Shown here: positions 40,380 to 48,878 of the stretch, piece by piece
How the letters are laid out: each line of letters begins with the position of its first letter
Numbering within the stretch: the stretch's first letter is position 1
NCBI GenBank assembly: GCA_035943635.1
Contig: DASZBX010000071.1
Coordinates: forward strand, 62,001 to 126,000
DNA from: DASZBX01 sp035943635
GTDB taxonomy: Bacteria > Actinomycetota > Actinomycetes > Streptomycetales > Catenulisporaceae
Direction of reading: 5' to 3'
DNA: 64,000 nucleotides
The notes under the pieces: generated by a model
The model's database searches: none
What the model was told of the DNA's origin: nothing
Seen by the model: the letters and a program-made list of their open reading frames with translations, nothing else
Translations under genes and position numbers: made by a program

Positions 40380-41584
40380 CGACAGCCCGCCTGTTCCGGT
40401 TCGGGTTCGGCCTCGGGCCGCGGGTCGGCGCCGGTCCGGTCCAGGGCGGCGTACACCATCGCGACCAGGGCCTCGTCGGCGTCCCGGCGGCCGAACTCGG
40501 CCGCGGCCCGGCCCATCCCGGCCAGTGCGGCCGGGTCGGCCAGCAGCGGCAGGACGTGCTCGGCCAGCCACTGCGGGGTCAGGTCGGCGTCGTCGACCAG
40601 CAGGCCGCCGCCGGCCCGGACGGTCGGCTGGGCGTTCAGGCGCTGCTCGCCGTTGCCGATCGGCAGCGGGACGTAGACCGCGGGCAGGCCCACCGCGGCG
40701 ACCTCGGCGCAGGTCATCGCGCCGCCGCGGCACAGCACCAGGTCGGCGGCGCAGTAGGCCAGGTCCATCCGGTCCAGGTACGGCAGGGCGACGTACGCGG
40801 GGGCGTCGGCGCGCCCGGCCCGGTCCGGCACGGTGAAGGAGTCGAAGTTGCCCCGGCCGACCGCGTGCAGGATCTGGATCCCGGCGTCGGCGAACCGGTC
40901 GGCGGCGCCGGCGACCGCCTCGTTCAGCCGGCGGGCGCCCTGGGAGCCGCCGTAGACGAGCACCACCGGGCGGTCTTGGTCCAGGCCGAAGAACTCCCGG
41001 GCCTCGGCCCGGCCGGCCGGGCGGTCGAGCACCGCGATCGAGCGGCGCAGCGGCATCCCGATGTAGCGGCCGCCGCCCAGGCGGCAGTCCGGCGAGCCGG
41101 TGGCGACCTGGCCGGTCATCCGGGCCCCGATCCGGTTGGCCAGGCCGGGACGGACGTTGGCCTCGTGCACGACTATCGGCACGCCGCGGCGGCGGGCGGC
41201 GAAGTAGGCCGGCAGCGAGACGTAGCCGCCGAAGCCGATCACCACGTCCGCCTCGGCCTGGTCGAGCACCTCGGCGGCCTTGCGCACGGTGCCGGCCAGC
41301 CGGCCGGGCACGGTGAACAGGTCCGGGGTGGGTTTGCGCGGCAGCGGCACGGCCGGGATCAGGGCGAGTTCGTAGCCGCGTTCGGGCACGAGCGTGGTCT
41401 CCAGGCCCTTGACGGTGCCCAGCATCGTGATCCCGGTCCGCGGGTCGCGCCGGCGCAGCGCGTCGGCCAGGGCCAGCGCGGGCTCGATGTGGCCGGCGGT
41501 GCCGCCGCCGGCCAGCAGCACGCGCAGCGGCCGGGCCGGGGCCGGCGGGCGGGTCTGGGGCTCGGCGGAGGTCTCCTGGGTCAC
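40376..41584 (-). CDS. murG: UDP-GlcNAc:undecaprenyl-PP-MurNAc-pentapeptide GlcNAc transferase
   Basis: Makes lipid II from lipid I on the inner membrane face. 402 residues from GTG 41584, with a Pro-rich extension of about 18 residues. GT28 features: LLAGGGTAGHIEPALALA (23-40), VIGFGGYVSLPAYFAA, VVHEANVRPGLANR, VYGGSQGARRLN and CRGGAMTCAEVAAVGLPAVYVPLP for UDP-GlcNAc binding. Start and stop overlap ftsW and murC by four bases each. Confidence 0.97.
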   Translation of the reverse strand: MTQETSAEPQTRPPAPARPLRVLLAGGGTAGHIEPALALADALRRRDPRTGITMLGTVKGLETTLVPERGYELALIPAVPLPRKPTPDLFTVPGRLAGTVRKAAEVLDQAEADVVIGFGGYVSLPAYFAARRRGVPIVVHEANVRPGLANRIGARMTGQVATGSPDCRLGGGRYIGMPLRRSIAVLDRPAGRAEAREFFGLDQDRPVVLVYGGSQGARRLNEAVAGAADRFADAGIQILHAVGRGNFDSFTVPDRAGRADAPAYVALPYLDRMDLAYCAADLVLCRGGAMTCAEVAAVGLPAVYVPLPIGNGEQRLNAQPTVRAGGGLLVDDADLTPQWLAEHVLPLLADPAALAGMGRAAAEFGRRDADEALVAMVYAALDRTGADPRPEAEPEPEQAGCR

Positions 41585-42855
41585 GAACTGCCTCTTTCCG
41601 TAAGTCCGGGCCGCGGCGGACGCTTCGCGGCGGATGGGCCCGAGCCGGCCCGGCCGGCGGCCGCCGGCGCGGACACGGGCCGAGGCCTGAGCATATCGGG
41701 CTGTTCCTCGCGGCGCTGGGCCCTGGCGAAGGACAGCAGCATGCCGACCGCCGCCATCGACGGCAGCAGGGAGGAGCCGCCGTAGGAGACGAACGGCAGC
41801 GGCACCCCGGCGATCGGCAGCACGCCGAGCACCGCGCCCATGTTGATCATGCTCTGCGCCATCAGCCAGGCGGTGACCGAGCCGGCCGCCAGGCGCACGT
41901 ACACGTCCGTGGCCCGCAGCGCTATCCGGATCCCGGCGTAGCCGATCGCGAGGAACAGCAGCAGCACGGTCAGGGCGCCGATCAGGCCCATCTCCTCGCC
42001 GACGATGGCGAAGATGAAGTCGGTCTGCGCCTCGGGCAGCGAGCCCCACTTCTCCCGGCTGGCCCCGAGCCCGACGCCGAACCAGCCGCCGGTGGACAGG
42101 GCGCTGAAGCTGTGCAGGGCCTGGAAGCCGGTGCCCTGCGGATCGGCGGCCGGGTCCAGGAAGGCGGTGAACCGGCGCACCCGGCTGGGCCGCAGCAGCA
42201 CCGCGATCGCGGACAGGCCGATCGCCGACCCGGTCAGGGTGGTGAACAGCCGGCCGGGGGCGCCGATCACCCAGAGCAGGGCGAAGGCGATCACCGCGAT
42301 CACCAGCGAGGTGCCCATGTCCCCGCCGAGCATGACCAGTCCGATGATCAGCCCGGCGACCGGGAGCAGCGGGACGATCAGGTGGTCCCAGGCGGCCAGC
42401 CGGTGCTCCTTGCGGGCCAGCAGGTCCGAGCCCCAGAGCACCAGGGCGAACTTGGCGAACTCGCTGGGCTGGACGGTCAGCGGGCCGAACTGGAGCCAGT
42501 TCTGGTTGCCGCCGGCCGCCACGGTGCCGAACCCGAGCACCAGGACCAGCATCACCAGGGTGGCCAGCAGCAGCGGGTAGGACAGGGCGCGGTAGAACCG
42601 GACCGGCAGGCGGGCGGCGATCACCAGCAGCGGCACGCCGATCGCGGCGGACACCGCCTGGCGCTCGACCGTGCCGTACTCGGGCCGGCCGGTCAGCAGG
42701 TTGTTGACCGTGGAGACCGAGTAGACCTCCAGCAGGCCGATCCCGACCAGCAGGAAGGCGGAGCCGACCAGCAGGTAGTAGGGCACCAGCGGGTGGGTGC
42801 GGAACAGGGCCCGCAGACGGCTCAGCCGGACCCACGCCTCGGACTGGGTGTTCAC
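41581..42855 (-). CDS. ftsW: Peptidoglycan polymerase FtsW (SEDS family)
   Basis: 424 residues from GTG 42855, with GAGGAG 12 bases upstream. Ten predicted membrane helices. SEDS motifs are WLQFGPLTVQPSEFAKFALV, LVMLGGDMGTSL with the catalytic Asp region, FAIVGEEMGLIGAL and PLPFVSYGGSSLL. It polymerises lipid II into glycan at the septum together with FtsI. The C-terminal 50 residues are a basic Pro/Ala-rich tail. Unlike other junctions in the cluster, the 142-bp gap to murD holds a large hairpin. Confidence 0.95.
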   Translation of the reverse strand: MNTQSEAWVRLSRLRALFRTHPLVPYYLLVGSAFLLVGIGLLEVYSVSTVNNLLTGRPEYGTVERQAVSAAIGVPLLVIAARLPVRFYRALSYPLLLATLVMLVLVLGFGTVAAGGNQNWLQFGPLTVQPSEFAKFALVLWGSDLLARKEHRLAAWDHLIVPLLPVAGLIIGLVMLGGDMGTSLVIAVIAFALLWVIGAPGRLFTTLTGSAIGLSAIAVLLRPSRVRRFTAFLDPAADPQGTGFQALHSFSALSTGGWFGVGLGASREKWGSLPEAQTDFIFAIVGEEMGLIGALTVLLLFLAIGYAGIRIALRATDVYVRLAAGSVTAWLMAQSMINMGAVLGVLPIAGVPLPFVSYGGSSLLPSMAAVGMLLSFARAQRREEQPDMLRPRPVSAPAAAGRAGSGPSAAKRPPRPGLTERGSS

Positions 42856-42885
42856 GCTCGTCGTGGGCTCCTCAACCGGTGGGCC

Positions 42886-42935
42886 CGGCCCGGCCGCCGC
42901 CCGCCCCGGTCGGGGGGCGGGCGGCGGCCGGGCCG
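42886..42935 (-). other. Perfect 22-bp hairpin between murD and ftsW
   Basis: Bases 42886-42907 are exactly complementary to 42914-42935, all G or C except none, with a 6-base loop (GGTCGG). On the minus strand it starts 63 bases after the murD stop and ends 30 bases before the ftsW start. It could terminate or attenuate transcription or block ribosome access. Confidence 0.8.
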
Positions 42936-42997
42936 CGGACCGCTCTGCAACAGCCTTGTGGTCACGCTCGCCGCACGCGCCCCGGCCGCCGCGGCGC

Positions 42998-44497
42998 TCA
43001 GCGCGCCGCCTTGCGGGCGCGCACCGCCTCGGCGAACAGGTCGCCGCGCTCGCCATAACCGGCGAACAGGTCCAGCGAGGCGCACGCGGGGGCCAGCAGC
43101 ACCGTGCCGCGCAGCCCCTTGCCGTCCGGCTGCGGCAGCCGGTCCAGCGCGAGTTCGTGCGCCGCCGCGACCGCCGCGATCATGGCGTAGGCCGCGTCGA
43201 GACCATCCTGCGCCCCGCCGAGGTCGACCACCGGGACCGCGGGGGCGTGTCGCGCCAAAGCTTGCGCGATCTCGCCCCGGTCGACCCCGAACAGCACCGC
43301 CCCGCGCAGCCGGCCGGCCGCCCGGGAGACCAGGTCGTCGAACTGCGCGCCCTTGGCCTGGCCGCCGGCGATCCAGATCACGTCCGGGTAGGCGGCCAGC
43401 GAGGCGGCGGCGGCGTGCGCGTTGGTGGCCTTGGAGTCGTCCACGAAGTCGATCCCGTCGATCGCCGCGACGAACGCGATCCGGTGCGGGTCCGGCCGGA
43501 ACGCGCGCAGCCCGTCCCGGACCGACTCCGGGCGCACCCCGGCGGCCCGGGCCAGGGCGGCGGCGGCCAGCGCGTCGGCGATGTTGTGCGGGGCCAGCGG
43601 TTCGACGTCGTAGATGGTGCCGAGTTCGGCGGCGTTCTGGTTGCGGTCCGGGATGAACGCGCGGTCGGCCAGGATGTCCTGGACCACGCCGACCATGGAC
43701 AGGCCCGGGGCGCCGAGGGTGAAGCCGACGGCGCGGCAGCCCTCGATCACGTCCGCCTCCTCGACCAGCTTCTCGGTGGCCGGGTCGGCGACGTTGTAGA
43801 CGCAGGCGACCTGGCAGTTCTGGTAGATCCGGCCCTTGGCGGCGACGTACGCCTCCATCGTGCCGTGCCATTCGAGGTGGTCCGGGGCGAGGTTGAGCAC
43901 GGCGGCGGCCAGCGGGCTCATGCTGGCGGTCCAGTGCAGCTGGAAGCTGGAGAGCTCGACCGCGAGCACGTCGTAGGGTTCCTCGGCCAGGACCGCGTCC
44001 AGGATCGGCAGGCCGATGTTGCCGCAGGCCACGGCCCGGCGCCCGTCGGCCTCGAGGATCGCGGCGAGCATCCGGACCGTGGTGGTCTTGCCGTTGGTGC
44101 CGGTGACCGCGAGCCAGGGGGCGTACGTGCCGTCCGGCAGCGGCCTGCGCAGCCGCCAGGCCAGTTCCACGTCGCCCCAGACCGGGATCCCGGCGGCCTG
44201 CGCGGCCCGGACGATCGGGGCGGTGGGGGGCAGGCCCGGGGAGACCACGAGCACCTGGCAGCCGTCCGGCAGGGTGGCGTCGTCGCCGAGCCGGAGCACC
44301 GCGCCGGCCGCGGCGGCGGGCTCGGCCCGGGCGGCGGTCGCCTCGTCGTCGCCGCGGTCCGCCAGGGTCACCCGGGCGCCGAGGTCGAGCAGCGCGGCGG
44401 CGGCGGACAGGCCGACCACCCGCGCGCCGACCACGCAGACCTCGAGGCCGGGCCAGTCCGGGTTGCCCGCCGGGAGACGGGTACCGTTGATCGTCAT
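42998..44497 (-). CDS. murD: UDP-N-acetylmuramoyl-L-alanine--D-glutamate ligase
   Basis: Adds D-glutamate to UDP-MurNAc-L-Ala. 499 residues: N-terminal domain with VCVVGARVVGLSAA, ATP loop AVTGTNGKTTT (about 128-138), then ELSSFQLHW, APDHLEWHG, PHNIADALAA and the C-terminal DDSKATNAHA and LLAPACASLDLF. It starts with ATG 44497 overlapping the mraY stop (ATGA). Its 3' side opens into a 142-bp gap, so it may end a sub-operon with murE, murF and mraY. Confidence 0.97.
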   Translation of the reverse strand: MTINGTRLPAGNPDWPGLEVCVVGARVVGLSAAAALLDLGARVTLADRGDDEATAARAEPAAAAGAVLRLGDDATLPDGCQVLVVSPGLPPTAPIVRAAQAAGIPVWGDVELAWRLRRPLPDGTYAPWLAVTGTNGKTTTVRMLAAILEADGRRAVACGNIGLPILDAVLAEEPYDVLAVELSSFQLHWTASMSPLAAAVLNLAPDHLEWHGTMEAYVAAKGRIYQNCQVACVYNVADPATEKLVEEADVIEGCRAVGFTLGAPGLSMVGVVQDILADRAFIPDRNQNAAELGTIYDVEPLAPHNIADALAAAALARAAGVRPESVRDGLRAFRPDPHRIAFVAAIDGIDFVDDSKATNAHAAAASLAAYPDVIWIAGGQAKGAQFDDLVSRAAGRLRGAVLFGVDRGEIAQALARHAPAVPVVDLGGAQDGLDAAYAMIAAVAAAHELALDRLPQPDGKGLRGTVLLAPACASLDLFAGYGERGDLFAEAVRARKAAR

Positions 44498-45555
44498 TTG
44501 TTCGCCAGCCAGCCTGCGTAGAAGACGCCGAGCCCGAGGGCCACGCACAGTCCGGCGATGATCCAGAACCGGATGACGATGGTGACCTCGGCCCAGCCCA
44601 TCAGTTCGAAGTGGTGTTGCAGGGGTGCCATCTTGAACACCCGTTTGCCGTGCCGCAGTTTGTACGACCCGACCTGGATGATCACCGACAGGGTGATGAT
44701 CATGAACAGGCCGCCGAGCAGCGCCACCAGGATCTCGGTGTGCGAGCAGATGGCCAGCCCGGCCAGCGCGCCGCCCAGGGCCAGCGACCCGGTGTCGCCC
44801 ATGAAGATCTTGGCCGGCGAGGCGTTCCACCACAGGAAGCCGAAGCAGGCGCCCATCAGGGCCGCGGCCACGATGGCCAGGTCCAGCGGATCGCGCACCG
44901 AGTAGCAGCCGGCGCTGGGCGAACTGGAACAGCTCTGCCCGTACTGCCAGACCCCGATCAGCACGTAGGCGGCGAACACCATCGCCGAGGCGCCGGTGGC
45001 CAGGCCGTCCAGGCCGTCGGTCAGGTTCACCGCGTTGGAGGTGGCCGAGATCATCACGTAGGCCCAGAGCACGAACAGCACCGGGCCGAGCACCAGCGCG
45101 GTGTCCTGCAGGAACGAGATCGAGCTGTCCGCCGGGGTCAGCCCGCGGCTGTCCGGGAACTGCAGCGCCAGCACCGCGAACACGATCGCGACCACGGCCT
45201 GGCCGATCAGCTTGGCCTTGGCCCGCAGGCCGAGCGAACGCTGCTTGTAGATCTTGATGAAGTCGTCCACGAAGCCCACCGCGCCCAGGCCGGTCATCAG
45301 GAACAGCACCAGCAGCGCGGAGGCACTGGGCCAGCTGAGGGTGACCGCCTTGGTGACCGCGTAGGCGATCAGGGTGGAGAGCACGATCACGATCCCGCCC
45401 ATGGTGGGCGTGCCGCGCTTGGTCTGGTGGCTCGACGGCCCGTCGTCCCGGATCAGCTGGCCGTAACCGCGCTTGACCAGCATCCGGATGATGACGGGGG
45501 TGCCCACCAGCGAGCAGATCAGGGCGATCACGCTCGCGTACAGTACGGCTCTCAC
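44494..45555 (-). CDS. mraY: Phospho-N-acetylmuramoyl-pentapeptide transferase
   Basis: Attaches the precursor to undecaprenyl phosphate, giving lipid I. 353 residues from GTG 45555, about ten membrane helices. Catalytic and magnesium motifs are GFVDDFIK (Asp97, Asp98), NLTDGLDGLA (Asp180, Asp183), FMGDTGSLALG (Asp254) and PLQHHFELMGW. An external loop after helix 5 has two cysteines (209 and 217) that could form a disulfide. Both ends overlap neighbours by four bases. Confidence 0.97.
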   Translation of the reverse strand: MRAVLYASVIALICSLVGTPVIIRMLVKRGYGQLIRDDGPSSHQTKRGTPTMGGIVIVLSTLIAYAVTKAVTLSWPSASALLVLFLMTGLGAVGFVDDFIKIYKQRSLGLRAKAKLIGQAVVAIVFAVLALQFPDSRGLTPADSSISFLQDTALVLGPVLFVLWAYVMISATSNAVNLTDGLDGLATGASAMVFAAYVLIGVWQYGQSCSSSPSAGCYSVRDPLDLAIVAAALMGACFGFLWWNASPAKIFMGDTGSLALGGALAGLAICSHTEILVALLGGLFMIITLSVIIQVGSYKLRHGKRVFKMAPLQHHFELMGWAEVTIVIRFWIIAGLCVALGLGVFYAGWLANK

Positions 45556-46970
45556 CGGGCCCCGGCCTCCGCTCCGGGCGCCTGGGCCAGCTCCCGGGCG
45601 ACCCACCCGAGCCCGACCGAGTTGGACGCCTTGACCAGGACCACGTCGCCCGGCCGGACCTCGGCGCGCAGCAGCGCGAGAGCCTGCGGCGGATCAGCCA
45701 CCATCACCGATTCCTCTCCCCACGAACCTTCCTGGCCGGCCCCGGCGTGGATCCGCGCGGCGCCGTCGCCGACCGCCACCAGGCGGTCGATCCCCAGCCG
45801 CACGGCCAGGCGCCCGATCGCGTCGTGCTCCTCGTCGGCCCGGTCGCCGAGCTCCAGCATCGCGCCGAGCACGGCCCACGCCCGGGCCCCGGGCCGTGCC
45901 CGGGCCATCGTAGCCAGCGCCTTGAGCGCGGCCCGCACCGACTCCGGATTGGCGTTGTAGGCGTCGTCCACGATGGTCAGCCCGTCGGCCCGGCGGCTGA
46001 TCGCCATCCGGCCGCCGCTGACCGGGACGGCCTGGGACAACGCGGCGCCGACCTGCTCCGGGGCCATCCCCGCGCCCAGGGCCGCGGCGGCCGCTGCCAG
46101 CGCGTTCGCGACCTGGTGCTCGCCGGCGAACTGGAGGGTGACCGGCTTGCCGACCGCGGCGCCGTCGAGGACCAGGGTGAAGGTGGGCCGGCCGTCCTCG
46201 TCCAGGCTGACCGACTCGGCCCGCACCCGGGCCCCGGGGCTCTCGCCGAAGTAGCTGACCTTCGCCTTGGTGCGGTTGTTCATCGGGGCGACCAGCGGAT
46301 CGTCCGCGTTGAGCACGGCCAGGCCGTGCTCGGGCAGCGACTCGACCAGCTCGCCCTTGGCCTGCGCGGTGACCTCCTTGCCGCCGAACTCGCCGACGTG
46401 CGCGGAGCCGACGTTGAGCACCAGGCCGATCCGCGGCGGGGCGATCCGGCACAGGTAGGCGATGTGCCCGACGCCGCGGGCGCCCATCTCCAGGACCAGG
46501 AAGCGGGTGTCCTCGTCCGCGGTCAGCACGGTCACCGGCAGGCCGAGCTCGTTGTTCATCGAGCCGCGCGGCGCGATGGTCGGGCCGGCCGCGCCCAGCA
46601 CCTGGCCGAGCAGGTCCTTCGTGGAGGTCTTGCCCGAAGAGCCGGTGATGCCGACCACGGTCAGCTGCGGCAGCCGGGAGAGCACCGAGCGGGCCAGTCC
46701 GCCGAGCGCGGCGCGCACGTCGTCGACCAGGATCGCCGGGACGCCGACGTCCCGGCCGGCCAGGACCGCGACCGCGCCCTGGGCCAGGGCGGCCGGGGCG
46801 AAGTCGTGCCCGTCCACCTTGGCGCCGTCGAACGCGGCGAACAGGGCGCCGGGGGCCACGGTGCGCGAGTCGAAGGTCACCGGGCCGGTGACCACGGCGG
46901 CCGGGTCGGCGCCGCCGGCCAGCGTGCCGCCGACCGCGGCGGCGATCTCGGCCAGGGTCAGCGCGATCAT
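45552..46970 (-). CDS. murF: UDP-MurNAc-tripeptide--D-alanyl-D-alanine ligase
   Basis: Adds D-Ala-D-Ala to the tripeptide precursor. 472 residues: N-terminal domain with VTFDSRTVAPGALFAAF, ATP loop GITGSSGKTSTKD (107-119), then GSMNNELGLP, LEMGARGVGHI, GEHQVANALAA and DDAYNANPESVRAAL. ATG 46970 overlaps murE's stop (ATGA), and the stop overlaps mraY (GTGA). Confidence 0.97.
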   Translation of the reverse strand: MIALTLAEIAAAVGGTLAGGADPAAVVTGPVTFDSRTVAPGALFAAFDGAKVDGHDFAPAALAQGAVAVLAGRDVGVPAILVDDVRAALGGLARSVLSRLPQLTVVGITGSSGKTSTKDLLGQVLGAAGPTIAPRGSMNNELGLPVTVLTADEDTRFLVLEMGARGVGHIAYLCRIAPPRIGLVLNVGSAHVGEFGGKEVTAQAKGELVESLPEHGLAVLNADDPLVAPMNNRTKAKVSYFGESPGARVRAESVSLDEDGRPTFTLVLDGAAVGKPVTLQFAGEHQVANALAAAAAALGAGMAPEQVGAALSQAVPVSGGRMAISRRADGLTIVDDAYNANPESVRAALKALATMARARPGARAWAVLGAMLELGDRADEEHDAIGRLAVRLGIDRLVAVGDGAARIHAGAGQEGSWGEESVMVADPPQALALLRAEVRPGDVVLVKASNSVGLGWVARELAQAPGAEAGAR

Positions 46971-48583
46971 GAGCCGCCCGCCTGCCGGGCCGGGTCGGCC
47001 ACGGCCGCGCGGACCACCTCGACGTCGTCGAAGGGGTGCACCACGCCGGCGATCTCCTGGCCGCGCTCGTGGCCCTTGCCGGCCACCACGACGGTGTCGC
47101 CGGTGCGGGCCGCGCCGATCGCGGCGCCGATCGCGGCGGCCCGGTCCGGGATCACCACGATCTCGGCGCCCGCGCCCTCGGCCACGGCCTGACGGGCCCC
47201 GTCCTCGGCGGCCCGCAGGATCGCCAGGGGGTCCTCCGAGCGGGGGTTGTCGTTGGTCAGGTACACGACGTCGGCGCCGTGCGCGGCGGCCGCGCCCATC
47301 AGCGGGCGCTTGGCCTTGTCCCGGTCCCCGCCGCAGCCGATCACCACGGCCAGCCGGCCCCGGGTGACCGGGCGCACGGCGGCCAGCAGGGTGCTGATCG
47401 CGTCGGGGGTGTGCGCGTAGTCGACCACGGCCAGGAAGTCCTGGCCGGCCTCGACCTTCTGCATCCGCCCGGGCACCCCGGGCACGGCGGCCACCCCGGC
47501 CACCGCGCGCTCGGGCTCGAGGTCGGCGGCGATCAGGGTGACGATCGCGGCCATCGCGTTGGCCACGTTGAACGCGCCGGGCAGGCGGACCGCGGCCGGG
47601 TAGCGCTGGTCGTCCGGGCCGACCAGGTCGAAGGTGGAGCCGTCCGGGCCGAGGTCGACCTTCTCCGCGCGCCAGTTCGCCGCGGCCTCGCCGGTGGCCG
47701 AGTAGGTCCACACCGGGACGCCGAGCCCGTGCGCCTGCACCGCGATCCGGCGGCCGTACGCGTCGTCCACGTTGACCACCGCGATGCCGGCGTAGTCCGG
47801 GGTGAACAGCTTCGCCTTCGCGGTGAAGTAGTCCTCCAGGTCGGCGTGGAAGTCCAGGTGGTCCTGGGTCAGGTTGGTGAAGGCGGCCACGGCGTAGTGG
47901 ATGCCGGAGGTCCGGCCGTACGCCAGGGCGTGGCTGGAGACCTCCATCGCGAGCGCGTCCACGCCGGACTCGACCATCACGCCGAGCAGGGCCTGCAGGT
48001 CCGGCGCCTCGGGGGTGGTCCGGGTGGACTTGATCGAGCGTTCGCCGATCCGGGTCTCCACGGTGCCGATCAGCCCGGTGGCCCGGCCCGCCTCGCGCAG
48101 TCCCCCCTCCATCAGGTAGCAGGTGGTGGTCTTGCCGTTGGTGCCGGTCACCCCCAGCATCAGCAGCCGTTCGCCGGGCGCGCCGTAGACCAGCGCGGCG
48201 GCCGGGCCCAGGGCCGGGCGCACGGCCTGGGCCACCAGCACCGGCAGCGGGCCGTCCGGGCCGATCAGGGCGGCGCCGGCCGGGTCGGTCAGCACGGCGG
48301 CGGCGCCGGCCGCGGCGGCCGCGGCGGCGAACTCGGCGCCGTGCACGCTGGCCCCGGGCATGGCGGCGTACAGGTCGCCGGGGCGCACCTGGCGGGAATC
48401 ATGGGTGAACCCGGTGATCCGGATCCGGCCGGCGCCGTCGGCGCCGCGCAGTTCGGCTCCCGCCGCGGCGGCCAGTTCACCGAGCGTGGCCTGCGCCGCG
48501 GCGCGCGGCCGAGGGTGCTCGGACTCTTCAGGAGGGGATGTTTGCGGGTTGGGCACGATGGGCAGGCTACCGCGTTCCGGCAC
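46967..48583 (-). CDS. murE: UDP-MurNAc-L-Ala-D-Glu--diaminopimelate ligase
   Basis: Adds the third residue of the stem peptide. 538 residues from GTG 48583, which has GGGAG seven bases upstream; GTG 48556 behind a TAGCCT box is an alternative leaderless start. ATP loop LGVTGTNGKTTT (143-154), FTNLTQDHLDFHADLEDY, GAFNVANAMAA, VDYAHTPDA. The specificity motif DNPR in TNDNPRSEDP indicates diaminopimelate, not lysine. First gene after a 295-bp gap with several hairpins. Confidence 0.96.
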   Translation of the reverse strand: MPERGSLPIVPNPQTSPPEESEHPRPRAAAQATLGELAAAAGAELRGADGAGRIRITGFTHDSRQVRPGDLYAAMPGASVHGAEFAAAAAAAGAAAVLTDPAGAALIGPDGPLPVLVAQAVRPALGPAAALVYGAPGERLLMLGVTGTNGKTTTCYLMEGGLREAGRATGLIGTVETRIGERSIKSTRTTPEAPDLQALLGVMVESGVDALAMEVSSHALAYGRTSGIHYAVAAFTNLTQDHLDFHADLEDYFTAKAKLFTPDYAGIAVVNVDDAYGRRIAVQAHGLGVPVWTYSATGEAAANWRAEKVDLGPDGSTFDLVGPDDQRYPAAVRLPGAFNVANAMAAIVTLIAADLEPERAVAGVAAVPGVPGRMQKVEAGQDFLAVVDYAHTPDAISTLLAAVRPVTRGRLAVVIGCGGDRDKAKRPLMGAAAAHGADVVYLTNDNPRSEDPLAILRAAEDGARQAVAEGAGAEIVVIPDRAAAIGAAIGAARTGDTVVVAGKGHERGQEIAGVVHPFDDVEVVRAAVADPARQAGGS

Positions 48584-48662
48584 GCCCGCGCTCCCACGCC
48601 TGGCGGCTTCGAGCGTTAATCCTGGTTCAAACCCGCCGGGCGGTTGATCCCGGACGGCGGGC

Positions 48663-48861
48663 GGGCTGACGGGCCGTCAGCCCTGCTCGGCTGCGGCGAA
48701 CGCGCTGCTGGGGCACGGTCCGCGGCACCGGCGGGCCGGGTCGGCGGCCGGGAGCGCCATGGATCACTCCCGCCGCCGCGCGCGCCGCCGCGCTCCGGCC
48801 GCAGGCCGCCGGGCCGACCGGCGCGGCCTGCCGCAATGCCGGCCGGCCGGACTCCGGCCGG
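48663..48861 (-). terminator. Three successive hairpins between ftsI and murE
   Basis: In order after the ftsI stop: 48843-48861 (8 pairs, ACT loop), 48801-48831 (8 outer pairs GCAGGCCG/CGGCCTGC plus an inner CCGG stem) and 48663-48683 (8 pairs, GGGCC loop). Together they probably separate rsmH-ftsL-ftsI from murE transcription. The rest of the 295-bp gap is GC-rich without a recognised promoter. Confidence 0.6.
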
Positions 48862-48878
48862 GCTTCTGACGGTCCGTC

